NCBI RefSeq assembly: GCF_014712675.1
Contig: NZ_JACXSI010000012.1
Span: forward strand, 151,265-215,264
From: Peribacillus faecalis
Lineage (GTDB): Bacteria > Bacillota > Bacilli > Bacillales > DSM-1321
Length of the DNA stretch: 64,000 nt
Direction: 5' to 3'
Part shown: one piece after another, positions 46,865 to 55,273 of the stretch
Position numbering within the stretch: the first letter of the stretch is position 1
Layout: every line of letters begins with the position of its first letter
Position numbers and translations under genes: made by a program
The notes under the pieces: generated by a model
What the model saw: only the letters and a program-made list of their open reading frames with translations
Told to the model about the DNA's origin: nothing
Databases searched by the model: none

Positions 46865-47005
46865 AAACCGTTACCGGTCCTTCTTTAGTTACTGCACAAA
46901 CATAATAGTTCCCGAACACTTAGTTCACACTCTACTATTATGTCAGTCAAAATCAAAGAAGGAGCCCTGCGGCACGTGTATAAGGTTGGATATCGAACTA
47001 AGTAC
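46863..47005. repeat. dispersed structured repeat, copy E
   Basis: AAAAACCGTTACCGGTCCTT starts inside the stop codon of the preceding gene and probably terminates it. The right end (AAGGTTGGATATCGAACTAAG) is a diverged form of the AGGTTAGACAGCTATCTAAG end of the other copies. Confidence 0.65.
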
Positions 47006-47011
47006 AAAATC

Positions 47012-47046
47012 GGGGATGCTTCACAATCTGTGTAGCATCCCTTTTT
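47012..47046 (+). terminator. second terminator after the operon
   Basis: GGGATGCT / AGCATCCC hairpin followed by TTTTT. Confidence 0.8.
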
Positions 47047-47155
47047 CAATGCTAATCCCCAAATGAATTCCATATATTCACACAATCCAAAACTACTATC
47101 CTTACTTATAATAGAACTATGACAAAATTCATTTTTAGCGAAGGAACTAAAAAAG

Positions 47156-48541
47156 ATGAGCCAACACGAACTTGAAATGTTAAATAATCAATATACAGAA
47201 GATAACCTCAATGATTCACCATCCACTCTTTTTGTTACAGATTCACAAGGAAATATATTAATATCCAATGAATTTACTGCCTTGACGGTAGGAATGCCGC
47301 TAGAAGAACTATTGAAATGCAATGTCCAAGATTTAGTGACAGAGGGCTATTACGATCGTTCTATTACGATGGAAGCTATCCGAAAAAAAGAAAGGGTATG
47401 CAAAACCGTTACGACGAACAAAGGCTTCAGTGTACTATCTACAGCAATTCCGATTTTATATAAAGATGGCGAAGTACAACTGATTGTCACGACCTCCAAT
47501 AAATTGAAGAAGCCGGAATCCTCCGAGCTCATACCTCTTAAGGAAGAAATTCAAAAACTCGAAGAACAACATACAGAAGATGAAGAAGCTACCGAGATTG
47601 TCGCAGAAAGTTTGGCAATGAAGCAGATTCTCAAAGTATGTAATCAAATTGCCTCTTATAATAGTAAAGTATTGATATATGGAGAATCGGGTACAGGCAA
47701 GGAAGTTATAGCCAGATACCTTCATCGTAAAAGTTGCCGTGCTAACGAACCATTTATTGCAATCAATTGCGCTGCCATACCACCATCCCTCTTTGAATAC
47801 GAATTATTCGGGCAGGAGCAAGGAGATATTGGAGAGTTTATCAATGAGAAACAGGGTATGTTTGAAGCAGCCAATGGCGGCACTCTTTTCCTTGATGAAA
47901 TTTCCGAAATGCCTCTCGACTTGCAGGCTAAATTGTTGCGAGCCATCGAAACAAATGAAGTAAGAAGAATTGGCGGTATCACACATATCCCAATTAATTG
48001 CCGCATTATCGCTGCGACTAACCGCGATCTTTGGCAACTAGTTCGAAAAGGCCAATTCCGTGAGGATTTATATTATCGAATCAACGTCATACCAATTCAC
48101 ATTCCGCCTCTACGTAACCGTAAACTTGATCTTGTCGGTCTGATTTCTAGCTTTGTATCAGAATTCAACGAGAAATACAATAAGAAGTTCACTTTAAATG
48201 CCGAAGAATTCGATCATATGCTCTCTCTTAATTGGCCGGGAAATGCCCGCGAGTTGAAAAACTACATTGAAAGATTGGTCATTACCGATCAGCTTCAAAT
48301 GCATAGATCAAAAGAGGAGCAAGTAGGCGATTGGTTTGCGCTTGATTTCTTCATAAAAAACAATGAAATGCACTTCGACTCTCTGAAAGACTTCACTGCC
48401 ATTGTAGAGGGCCGATTCATATTGCAAGCTCTTTCTTCCAGCAATGGCAATGCTACAGAAGCAGCAGGCAAACTTGGAATACACCGCTCCGTTATCTATA
48501 GAAAACTTAAGAAAATGGAAGAAGTAATATCTAAAGCGTAA
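47156..48541 (+). CDS. NtrC-type AAA+ regulator lacking the GAFTGA motif
   Basis: 461 aa. PAS-like domain (about 20-115), AAA+ domain with Walker A GESGTGKE (176-183), Walker B FLDE (245-248) and arginine-finger region, then a Fis-type HTH (GNATEAAGKLGIHRSVIYRKLKK). The sigma-54 contact loop GAFTGA is replaced by GDIGEF (223-228), so it probably cannot open sigma-54 complexes. It may act as a TyrR-like repressor or activator with sigma-A. It follows the CoA-transferase operon in the same direction and may control it. Confidence 0.85.
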   Translation: MSQHELEMLNNQYTEDNLNDSPSTLFVTDSQGNILISNEFTALTVGMPLEELLKCNVQDLVTEGYYDRSITMEAIRKKERVCKTVTTNKGFSVLSTAIPILYKDGEVQLIVTTSNKLKKPESSELIPLKEEIQKLEEQHTEDEEATEIVAESLAMKQILKVCNQIASYNSKVLIYGESGTGKEVIARYLHRKSCRANEPFIAINCAAIPPSLFEYELFGQEQGDIGEFINEKQGMFEAANGGTLFLDEISEMPLDLQAKLLRAIETNEVRRIGGITHIPINCRIIAATNRDLWQLVRKGQFREDLYYRINVIPIHIPPLRNRKLDLVGLISSFVSEFNEKYNKKFTLNAEEFDHMLSLNWPGNARELKNYIERLVITDQLQMHRSKEEQVGDWFALDFFIKNNEMHFDSLKDFTAIVEGRFILQALSSSNGNATEAAGKLGIHRSVIYRKLKKMEEVISKA

Positions 48542-48550
48542 ACATCCTTG

Positions 48551-48581
48551 ACAGCGGACTCGTGTGGGTCTGCTGTTTTTA
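48551..48581 (+). terminator. terminator of the AAA+ regulator
   Basis: ACAGCGGAC / GTCTGCTGT hairpin followed by TTTTT. From here to 48888 there are degenerate GCGCTC/CCGCGATATC-type repeat traces and no gene. Confidence 0.75.
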
Positions 48582-48888
48582 TATTGCTGTACTCTAAAAT
48601 TACTGGCGCTCTAAAATTTCGTTTCGCGCTCAATAACACCTATAAAATCCCCGTAATTAATTGCAATCTAGCATAGCAATAATTTTTTATAGATTCTTGC
48701 TTGTTTTCTTGCCATATCAGCTATATTTACTATTAGAGCTGTGCTATTTAGATAATAAAATCCCCTTTTCACATTTAACAAAAGGTCAGTTTTACTTCTT
48801 GCTTTTACCGTGACTCCACCTCTTCTCTCACCGCGATATCAGCTCCACAGTATTTCACGAAAAAAAGAAAAATTTAGTAAAAAACTCC

Positions 48889-48917
48889 TTGCAAAAGTGG
48901 AACTAGCATCTTATAAT
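48889..48917 (+). promoter_or_regulatory. strong sigma-A promoter of the candidate sRNA
   Basis: TTGCAA, 17 bp, TATAAT, with transcription expected to start near 48924, just before the Fur box. Confidence 0.75.
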
Positions 48918-48923
48918 GTACTT

Positions 48924-49045
48924 AAGTGATAATAATTATCATTATCAAATAAATACAAACTAATTGGAGCCCCCCTCTTTTTAGTGCAATAATAGAGGCA
49001 TTCTCAAAGAATTTTTCCCTTTCTTTGAGAATGCCTCTGTTTTTT
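48924..49045 (+). ncRNA. candidate Fur-regulated small RNA (FsrA-like)
   Basis: A sigma-A promoter, a Fur box over the start point, a C-rich stretch (GGAGCCCCCCTCTTTTT, 48966-48982) and a strong terminator together define a transcript of about 120 nt. The terminator is a perfect 18-bp stem at 48994-49038 followed by GTTTTTT. No start codon with a usable frame lies inside. FsrA of Bacillus subtilis is Fur-repressed and pairs through C-rich single strands with ribosome binding sites of iron-protein mRNAs; the layout here is the same. Identity is inferred from layout only. Confidence 0.65.
48927..48941. promoter_or_regulatory. Fur box
   Basis: TGATAATAATTATCA is a perfect 7-1-7 Fur site; the longer GATAATAATTATCATTATC matches the classical 19-mer at 17 positions. 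Confidence 0.85.
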
Positions 49046-49067
49046 CATAAGGTTATGTTAAACGCAC

Positions 49068-49200
49068 TGTTGATTTCCACTGCGGGCGGACGCTTTCCGT
49101 GGGGCATGCGCCAATCCTCCTCGTCACTAACACTCCTGCGGTGTATCGGCCTACACGCTTCCCCCACAGGAGTCGCCGCCCTCCGTTCCAATCAACGAAC
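49068..49200. repeat. Bacillaceae GC-rich palindromic intergenic repeat, copy 2
   Basis: Left end TTGATTTCCACTGCGGGCGG, GGACGCTTTCCGTGGGGC inside, right end CAGGAGTCGCCGCCCTCCG then TTCCAATCAAC. Same orientation as the copy at 17698. Confidence 0.85.
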
Positions 49201-49237
49201 AAAAATTGCGAAAATCAACAACAAAGAACAGAGCCTT

Positions 49238-50332
49238 TTATAAAAATATAGTAATAAGCAAAATTAAAACAATTGGTCCAATGCAAATTACATATCCGAT
49301 TGGATTAGCAAAGTTCAGCGTCCAACCCACGCCAAAACGTTTCTCAACAAAGATGGACGGATCATTTCTATTAAAATAAAATAGCCCGCCTTTCCAATAT
49401 GCATCCGATTCGTAATCTGCAATTTGCCCTCCAGAGTGTCCTTCAATCTGCGTATTTGATTTGCCGACCTTTACGGCCAAAAGAATGACTCCAAGCAATA
49501 TGATGAATAAAAAAATCATCGGGACAATCATCATGACAGTGTCACCTACCAGGTTTCCATGAATAGTAGCCAACTGCAAAAATGACATTAAAATTGTTAC
49601 TGCCACACTTGTAAATAACATGAAGATGCTCGTATTTTTACGCAATGTCAATTGACGGTTGCGGGAAGCATCCAGACTAGAGGGGCTCAGCTTAATACCT
49701 GAGTTTCTTTTGCCTTCATTAATACCAAGGAACATCAATTGCATCACCAATGTAACTAACAAAAGCGAAATAGCTGTAAAGGGATTTTTATCTGTAAAAG
49801 CATCCGGCTTACCATTTACACCCCAATGCGTCGGTATTTGATCAGGCAATAAATGATATTGGAAACTGGTGTAAATAATCAATCCGATTGTTACAATCAT
49901 TGGCAGCACAAAAATATACCATGGCAGCACAGCATCTGCAGAACGCACCGATAAATCAGTTACCTTCACTTGCTTGAAATCGGCTCCCCAACCCTTCTCC
50001 GATTTTCTTTTCTTGATTTGAACGTGGAAGTTGAAATATAAAACAATACCAAGAAAAATAACCGCAAATTGAATGAACATACCGACTAATACAACTAAAT
50101 CTTCTGCCGGTGTTTTCATATAAAACCATAATACATAGGGAATGAATACAACCAAAGTGAAAACAAACAGCAATGAACTATACCGTTTTTTATAAGAAAG
50201 CAACTTCTCATCTTTTAAATGCTCTTCTGGTATAACAACCCCAAATACAATCGTCTTTTTGACCAAATATGGTACAATCATCTGCAATCCTGTAAGACAT
50301 ATAATAATGGCTGCAAAAATGAAAAACGTCAT
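49238..50332 (-). CDS. DUF1648/DUF5808 membrane protein
   Basis: 364 aa from the ATG at 50332, which has AAGGAGG; an upstream in-frame ATG overlaps the GntR gene and lacks a site. About eight membrane helices. The DUF1648 signature PDQIPTHWGVNGKPDAF lies near 170-186 and the C-terminal DUF5808 motif YWKGGLFYFNRNDPSIFVEK near 312-331. Function unknown; such proteins often sit with GntR/YtrA-type regulators, as here. Confidence 0.82.
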   Translation of the reverse strand: MTFFIFAAIIICLTGLQMIVPYLVKKTIVFGVVIPEEHLKDEKLLSYKKRYSSLLFVFTLVVFIPYVLWFYMKTPAEDLVVLVGMFIQFAVIFLGIVLYFNFHVQIKKRKSEKGWGADFKQVKVTDLSVRSADAVLPWYIFVLPMIVTIGLIIYTSFQYHLLPDQIPTHWGVNGKPDAFTDKNPFTAISLLLVTLVMQLMFLGINEGKRNSGIKLSPSSLDASRNRQLTLRKNTSIFMLFTSVAVTILMSFLQLATIHGNLVGDTVMMIVPMIFLFIILLGVILLAVKVGKSNTQIEGHSGGQIADYESDAYWKGGLFYFNRNDPSIFVEKRFGVGWTLNFANPIGYVICIGPIVLILLITIFL

Positions 50333-50351
50333 TATCTTTTCCTCCTTACGT

Positions 50352-50735
50352 CTAATCTTTGTGTAATTGTCGCAAAAGCATTTGCAGCATCTCCTCCACT
50401 TCTTCATGTTTCATTCCTAATACAACCGCTTCAGCAACAACCGGCTCCATCATTTGCCGTAGTCTTTCATAGTGAACAACTTCATCAAACATTGTCGCCT
50501 TACATATAACAGCTCCTGATTTTGGAACAAGACTAATAATTCCTTTCTTCTCCAAAGCTTGATAACTTTTATGAACAGTGTGCATATTCACTCCGAGATC
50601 CGCCGCAAAAGCACGTACAGAAGGAAGGCTATCACCATGCTTTAATTCACCTTTTGCAATGCCTTTAATAATCTGATTCGTAAGCTGCATATAAATCGGT
50701 ACTTCAGATTGAGAATCTATGTGAATGAGCATCAT
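50352..50735 (-). CDS. GntR-family regulator, YtrA type
   Basis: 127 aa: N-terminal winged helix (PIYMQLTNQIIKGIAKGEL...SVRAFAADLGVNMHTVHKSYQALEKKG) and a short C-terminal tail of helices, as in the YtrA subfamily. Starts 20 bp upstream of the membrane protein gene and is surely co-transcribed with it. An inverted repeat just upstream is its likely operator. Confidence 0.87.
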   Translation of the reverse strand: MMLIHIDSQSEVPIYMQLTNQIIKGIAKGELKHGDSLPSVRAFAADLGVNMHTVHKSYQALEKKGIISLVPKSGAVICKATMFDEVVHYERLRQMMEPVVAEAVVLGMKHEEVEEMLQMLLRQLHKD

Positions 50736-50771
50736 TTCACCCCTTTCTGTTCTATATTAAGTATAACAAAA

Positions 50772-50794
50772 TTGTTCTAGTTAGAATAGAACAA
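50772..50794 (-). promoter_or_regulatory. GntR operator candidate
   Basis: Perfect arms TTGTTCTA / TAGAACAA separated by 7 bp, in the promoter region of the GntR gene. Autoregulation is typical of YtrA-type repressors. Confidence 0.65.
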
Positions 50795-50811
50795 ACCCTT
50801 GAAATTGCCAT

Positions 50812-50841
50812 AAAAAAAATGATCTCATACCAGAGATCACC
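50812..50841 (-). terminator. terminator of the ANTAR gene
   Basis: TGATCTC / GAGATCA hairpin with a T8 run on the minus strand, a few bases after the stop codon. Confidence 0.8.
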
Positions 50842-50844
50842 TTT

Positions 50845-51426
50845 TCACTTATTCATCATCGCCGAATCATCCTTAGAAATGATTAATTCGGCAATTTTCG
50901 CGATTGGCAAATGCTTATCTGAACTCAAATTCCTTAATAATCTATATGCCTTCTCTTCTGGAACTTTTCGTTTTCTCATAATGATTCCTTTTGCTGTTTC
51001 AACACTCTTTCTTTCCTGTAAAGATAAATTCAGTGCCTTCAATTTCTTTTCGTATACTCTTTTCTCCTTAGCCTGAACAAGTGCGTTTTCTACAGCTGGA
51101 ATTAGACTTATCTCATTTAATGAATTAGCTAAATATCCAAGCACATGAATTTTATTAACATCCCCAACCTGTTCTGCTTGGTCGGCTGAACATATTAGCA
51201 AACTGGGTATCCGGTATGCTTTATAAATAATACCGCTTGCTTTCAAGCCATTTAGTTTTGGCAATTCTGTCTTCATCAAGATTAGATCGGGCCTTAATTC
51301 ATATGCTAGTTTAATAGCCTGCTCCCCATTCCACGCATGACCTACTACATCAAATCCTGCAGTTGTCAACCAACCAGTCCATTCACTTACTAATTCATCA
51401 TCTACTACTAAAAGTCTCCTGCTCAT
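50845..51426 (-). CDS. ANTAR response regulator with degenerate receiver
   Basis: 193 aa. Receiver-like domain 1-118 keeps Asp9/Asp10, but the phospho-acceptor position is Lys52 (LILMKTELP) and the conserved Lys is replaced by Asn (GYLANS), so phosphorylation is unlikely. Residues about 125-185 form an ANTAR RNA-binding domain (KSVETAKGIIMRKRKVPEEKAYRLLRNLS). ANTAR proteins bind double-hairpin RNA and prevent termination. No sensor kinase and no obvious target RNA nearby. The gene ends with its own terminator. Confidence 0.85.
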   Translation of the reverse strand: MSRRLLVVDDELVSEWTGWLTTAGFDVVGHAWNGEQAIKLAYELRPDLILMKTELPKLNGLKASGIIYKAYRIPSLLICSADQAEQVGDVNKIHVLGYLANSLNEISLIPAVENALVQAKEKRVYEKKLKALNLSLQERKSVETAKGIIMRKRKVPEEKAYRLLRNLSSDKHLPIAKIAELIISKDDSAMMNK

Positions 51427-51598
51427 TCCTTACACCCACCTAAAGAAAATGACTTATTTAGCCCCAGTAAAATTGATTGCAAAAACAAGTACGAATCAAA
51501 ACCTAACAAAGAATTTAAATAAAAATGTGCGTTTTCATTATATCAAGCCTATCAGTTCCGCATTTAATAAAAGGAGTATTTCAGGAGGTGATGTGTAT

Positions 51599-51994
51599 AT
51601 GTCTAAACATTCCAAATCCAAACATCGTGTACTTGGCTTTATTTCAACAAGTTTCTCTGAAACCGCTGGGTTAATATTACCAGCTAATGCTTTAGTTCCG
51701 TTAACCAGTCAAATCTTTGCATTAAATATCAACATCGCGCCATTGGGCGGGCTAATCATTCAAAAAGCTGGAACTTACGGTATTACATTTAACGGAAATT
51801 CCTCAATACCTGCTACATTTCAAATTTTTGCGAAGGATCGGCTTATTGCTTCTGTTTCAAACCTTCCAGAATCTGCTTTAACGAAAGTGGCAGATATTAC
51901 AGCATATTTGGCTGAGAATGAGATATTGTATGTGAAAACAGCTGATGGAATCACCCTTTCAGACGCCAACTTAACTGCTGCAAGACTGCATTAA
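51599..51994 (+). CDS. BclA C-terminal/TNF-like surface protein, paralogue 1
   Basis: 131 aa from the ATG at 51599, which follows CAGGAGGTGATG; the frame extends 50 codons upstream without a site. A basic Ser/Lys/His-rich N-terminus (MSKHSKSKHR) is followed by a beta-rich domain with LPANALVPLTSQIF and GTYGITFNGN, resembling the jelly-roll C-terminal domain of the exosporium protein BclA. There is no collagen-like region. Spore-surface location is an inference. A paralogue follows directly. Confidence 0.6.
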   Translation: MSKHSKSKHRVLGFISTSFSETAGLILPANALVPLTSQIFALNINIAPLGGLIIQKAGTYGITFNGNSSIPATFQIFAKDRLIASVSNLPESALTKVADITAYLAENEILYVKTADGITLSDANLTAARLH

Positions 51995-52029
51995 AATTCG
52001 ATTAAAAATGAGATGGAGGTTATTTAACG

Positions 52030-52446
52030 ATGTCGAATTCAAGTTCAAAACGACGCTCACGACGCTCGTATAAAGTGTTGGTATATGCTTCATATATTTC
52101 ACCAACACCTGCAATAGCTATTCCTGCTAATTCAGCTATTCCTTTTAATAATCAAGTTTTCGCTAAAAATGCTACAGTTAATCCCCCTTTTGGAATTCTA
52201 ATTCAGGAATCCGGTATATATGGTATTACCTTCAACGTCACCTTGGCTGCGATTACTGCAGAGACAACCACTTTTGAGATTTTTAGGAATAATACACCGA
52301 TTGCGACAGTGACCGTACCGACTACTTCTACCGTTGCGAAAGTGGCAACTATTGATTTCCTGAGATGCGGAGATATTCTTTCTGTACGCACTCCAACAGG
52401 AGCAACAGTACTCGATGCTAACCTAACTGCTGCAAAAATTGACTAA
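52030..52446 (+). CDS. BclA C-terminal/TNF-like surface protein, paralogue 2
   Basis: 138 aa, paralogue of the preceding gene: both share IPAN...P...Q.FA at the start, GxYGITFN in the middle and DANLTAA at the end. The N-terminus is Ser/Arg-rich (MSNSSSKRRSRRS). It starts 35 bp after its neighbour behind GATGGAGG, so both form one operon. No signal peptide, which would fit assembly onto the forestore by the mother cell if it is a spore protein. Confidence 0.6.
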   Translation: MSNSSSKRRSRRSYKVLVYASYISPTPAIAIPANSAIPFNNQVFAKNATVNPPFGILIQESGIYGITFNVTLAAITAETTTFEIFRNNTPIATVTVPTTSTVAKVATIDFLRCGDILSVRTPTGATVLDANLTAAKID

Positions 52447-52595
52447 AAGCGATATGTCATATTTTATAACACGTTTTTTCTATCCTCTGTTAGACAGCAA
52501 TAATTTATGAACCAATTATAAATAAAAATACATTTATTGTCAATTAAGTCATCATTTTCATGTCACCTTTCGTTACATTATTACTTTCAGACACA

Positions 52596-52640
52596 AAAAA
52601 AGAACTAAAACTAAAAATCAGCCTTAGTCCTTTTCAAATA
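52596..52640 (-). terminator. terminator beside the SLH remnant
   Basis: Minus strand AAAGGACTAA pairs imperfectly with TTAGTTCTTT and is followed by a T-run, a few bases after the SLH remnant. Confidence 0.55.
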
Positions 52641-52644
52641 ATCT

Positions 52645-52812
52645 TTAAGGTTGCTCGTATACCGTTGCACTTCTTTTCAGAAATGCTGCGAATTTTGCGC
52701 GTGTGGTATTGGCTCCTGGACGATATTAACCTTTTACGTTTATTGCGTTGTTCAAAACTAATGTTTCCACATAAGGTCTTGCCCAACTGTTTACTTGTAC
52801 ATCTGTAAACGT
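52645..52812 (-). pseudogene. C-terminal SLH-domain remnant
   Basis: Minus strand translates to TFTDVQVNSWARPYVETLVL, then NNAINVKG, a stop, and YRPGANTTRAKFAAFLKRS up to the final stop. This is one SLH repeat at the end of a lost surface protein. No upstream part remains. Confidence 0.7.
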
Positions 52813-52850
52813 TTAGGTGTGCTGCCCGTCATTTCGCACGCATATAGTAA

Positions 52851-52873
52851 TTACCTTTCGCCGGTCCTTTTTC
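52851..52873. repeat. degenerate copy of the hairpin repeat (F)
   Basis: TACCTTTCGCCGGTCCTTTT keeps the right half of the hairpin only. Same orientation as the other copies. Confidence 0.4.
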
Positions 52874-52902
52874 ATCATGAAATATATGCTTTTTATCATA
52901 CA

Positions 52903-52928
52903 AAAAGCCAGACATGATGTCCGGCTTA
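52903..52928 (-). terminator. terminator of selO
   Basis: AAGCCAGACAT / ATGTCCGGCTT hairpin with a T-run on the minus strand, overlapping the stop codon. Confidence 0.8.
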
Positions 52929-54374
52929 CGTTCCGCAATATGTTTTATAAGGCTCGTCTGGTTTATCCGGAAGAGTGCAATACTCTTCCTGTGCCGCTTC
53001 ATAAGCATATGGATTTGAAAGAATGTGAAGCAGCTTTTCCATTACTGCATTGTTCCCGTCCATTGCTGCAGCAAGCGCTTCTTCAACGCGATGATTACGA
53101 GGGATAACTGTCGGATTGCTCGCTTTCATTTGTGCTTGTATTGCTTCCTTTGTTCGCTCTTGTCTTTCAAGACGTGCTTGCCATTTTTCATACCAGTGCT
53201 TAAATTCTTTCCCTGAAAGAGGGGTACTTTCCATTCTCTGAAGCGTCAAGCCGCGGAATGTATTTGTATAGTCCGCCTTTTGCTTTTGCATCAACTCTAA
53301 CAGTTCATCGACAAGCACCTGGTCTTTTTCTTCCTCATTAAGAATTCCAAGCTTAGCTCGATAACCCGCGAGCATCTGGCTTTCAAATAAAGAAGGAAAT
53401 TTTGAAAGCGCATTTTCGGCCAGTTTAATCGCTTCTTCTTGCTCCTCATGAATGAGAGGCACAAGACTTTCCGCTAATCGCGCCAAATTCCAAACCGCTA
53501 TATAAGGCTGATTACCATATGCATACCGCCCTTGATGATCAATCGAGCTAAAAACAGTAGCCGGATCATACGTATCCATAAACGCGCACGGACCGTAGTC
53601 AATTGTTTCACCGCTAATTGTCATATTGTCTGTATTCATGACTCCATGTATAAAGCCGACAAGCTGCCATTTGGCAATTAAACTCGCCTGGCGACTGATT
53701 ACTTCCTGAAGAAAAGCAAGATAACGATTATCCACATTCTCCACTTGCGGATAGTGCCGCTTTATCGCATAGTCAGCAAGCATACGAATATCTTCCGTTT
53801 TTCCAAATCGGGCCACATATTCAAAAGTGCCGACACGTAGATGACTGTCAGCAATTCGCGTTAACACAGCTCCAGGAAGCATCTCCTCCCTCACAACCTC
53901 CTCCCCGGTATTCACTACAGCGAGACTGCGGGTTGTCGGAATACCAAGCCCATGCATTGCCTCACTGATAATATACTCACGCAACATAGGTCCGAGTGCA
54001 GCCCGACCATCACCACCGCGGGAATACGGTGTGCGGCCAGCCCCTTTCAACTGGATATCAACCCGTTTGCCATCCGGCGTCATCTGCTCGCCAAGTAAAA
54101 TCGCGCGCCCATCACCAAGCATCGTGAAATAGCCGAATTGATGCCCAGCATATGCTTGCGCTAACGGTTCTGCCCCTTCAGGAATATTATTGCCTGAAAA
54201 AATCTCCGCTCCTTCAGTTACTAGTTTGTCTGCATCCAAACCGAGTAATCTCGCTAACGGCTCATTAAACACAACCAGCTCCGGTGCTTCTGCAGCAGTC
54301 GGCATCACTGCGTTATAAAAGAGCCCCGGCAAACGTGCATAACTATTATCAAAGTTCCATCCTGTCTTTGTCAT
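52926..54374 (-). CDS. selO: SelO-type protein adenylyltransferase (YdiU/UPF0061)
   Basis: 482 aa, full length. Pseudokinase fold with flipped ATP; visible are [20 protein letters not shown] (about 108-127), the [20 protein letters not shown] catalytic block (about 243-262) and a Cys three residues from the C-terminus in place of the selenocysteine found in some homologues. SelO transfers AMP to Ser/Thr/Tyr of redox proteins and affects oxidative stress responses. Single gene with its own terminator. Confidence 0.92.
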   Translation of the reverse strand: MTKTGWNFDNSYARLPGLFYNAVMPTAAEAPELVVFNEPLARLLGLDADKLVTEGAEIFSGNNIPEGAEPLAQAYAGHQFGYFTMLGDGRAILLGEQMTPDGKRVDIQLKGAGRTPYSRGGDGRAALGPMLREYIISEAMHGLGIPTTRSLAVVNTGEEVVREEMLPGAVLTRIADSHLRVGTFEYVARFGKTEDIRMLADYAIKRHYPQVENVDNRYLAFLQEVISRQASLIAKWQLVGFIHGVMNTDNMTISGETIDYGPCAFMDTYDPATVFSSIDHQGRYAYGNQPYIAVWNLARLAESLVPLIHEEQEEAIKLAENALSKFPSLFESQMLAGYRAKLGILNEEEKDQVLVDELLELMQKQKADYTNTFRGLTLQRMESTPLSGKEFKHWYEKWQARLERQERTKEAIQAQMKASNPTVIPRNHRVEEALAAAMDGNNAVMEKLLHILSNPYAYEAAQEEYCTLPDKPDEPYKTYCGT

Positions 54375-54541
54375 AATATCCCCTTTCGTTTGTTCATCTT
54401 TTCCTTATTATAGCCTTGCAAGCAGTTATTATATGTTTTAAAGACTTAGACAAATTACGGATTGAATTAGCTGTTTGAGAAAATCCTCCAAGGGTATTGG
54501 TTATTAATGCTTTTAATACAACATGAAGGGAGCATGACATT

Positions 54542-55078
54542 GTGGAAAGAGAAAGAATTGATTTGCCGATGGGCGAATTTGTGACGATTACCGTGGTGGA
54601 AGGTAATGTAAAAGGTGTATATACCGATTTATATGGAAATAATACAAAGTTTGATATAATCGGGGATTTATTTCTATCCGAGAACTCAATCAGTCCCGAA
54701 ATCCGTCATTGTATTATCGAAAGCATTAACAATAGGAAAATGGAACAATTAGAAGACGATGATATAAAAAAATTAATCAATGTCTTTTATGCAATAAGAG
54801 ACCAAGGTACCGTCATTATGCATGGAGAAAATCCTTTATATTTGCCCGACCAATTAGAAGAAGTCGACTTTGAAACAAAATTTGTCGATGCGACAAATTT
54901 CACGCAGTTTTTGATCACACAAATCATCGAAGCAATCGATAACAATGAAGAAGAAGCCATCGCAATCTTGAACGGGCTGATTCAAGATTATGCTTTTTAC
55001 ATTCAAGATGTATTGGAAAACGGACAAGAACGGCACTTCTCTGAAATGGTGCAAGACTGGATCAGCAGCGAAGAATGA
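54542..55078 (+). CDS. conserved-looking acidic protein of unknown function
   Basis: 178 aa, GTG start behind GAAGGGAG. Acidic, soluble, no signal peptide. An N-terminal beta-rich part (MGEFVTITVVEGNVKGVYTD) is followed by helices and a Glu/Asp-rich tail. No family recognised. Own terminator, so a single transcription unit. Confidence 0.6.
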   Translation: MERERIDLPMGEFVTITVVEGNVKGVYTDLYGNNTKFDIIGDLFLSENSISPEIRHCIIESINNRKMEQLEDDDIKKLINVFYAIRDQGTVIMHGENPLYLPDQLEEVDFETKFVDATNFTQFLITQIIEAIDNNEEEAIAILNGLIQDYAFYIQDVLENGQERHFSEMVQDWISSEE

Positions 55079-55117
55079 GAAAAAACACCATCTATCCTTT
55101 TAGATGGTGTTTTTTCT
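55079..55117 (+). terminator. terminator of the unknown acidic protein gene
   Basis: AAAACACCATCTA / TAGATGGTGTTTT perfect hairpin and T-run. Confidence 0.9.
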
Positions 55118-55273
55118 TGTTCATTTTAATGAAAGCAAACTTCTGTTTATTTTTTCTCTTTAATGACAATATCATCTTTTTTAAAAAGAAAAAAATAAGC
55201 TACAATGATTCTAAATGAAAGGCTTACAATCAAATAAAAATAACACTATATGAAAAATCATAGGAGACAATAC

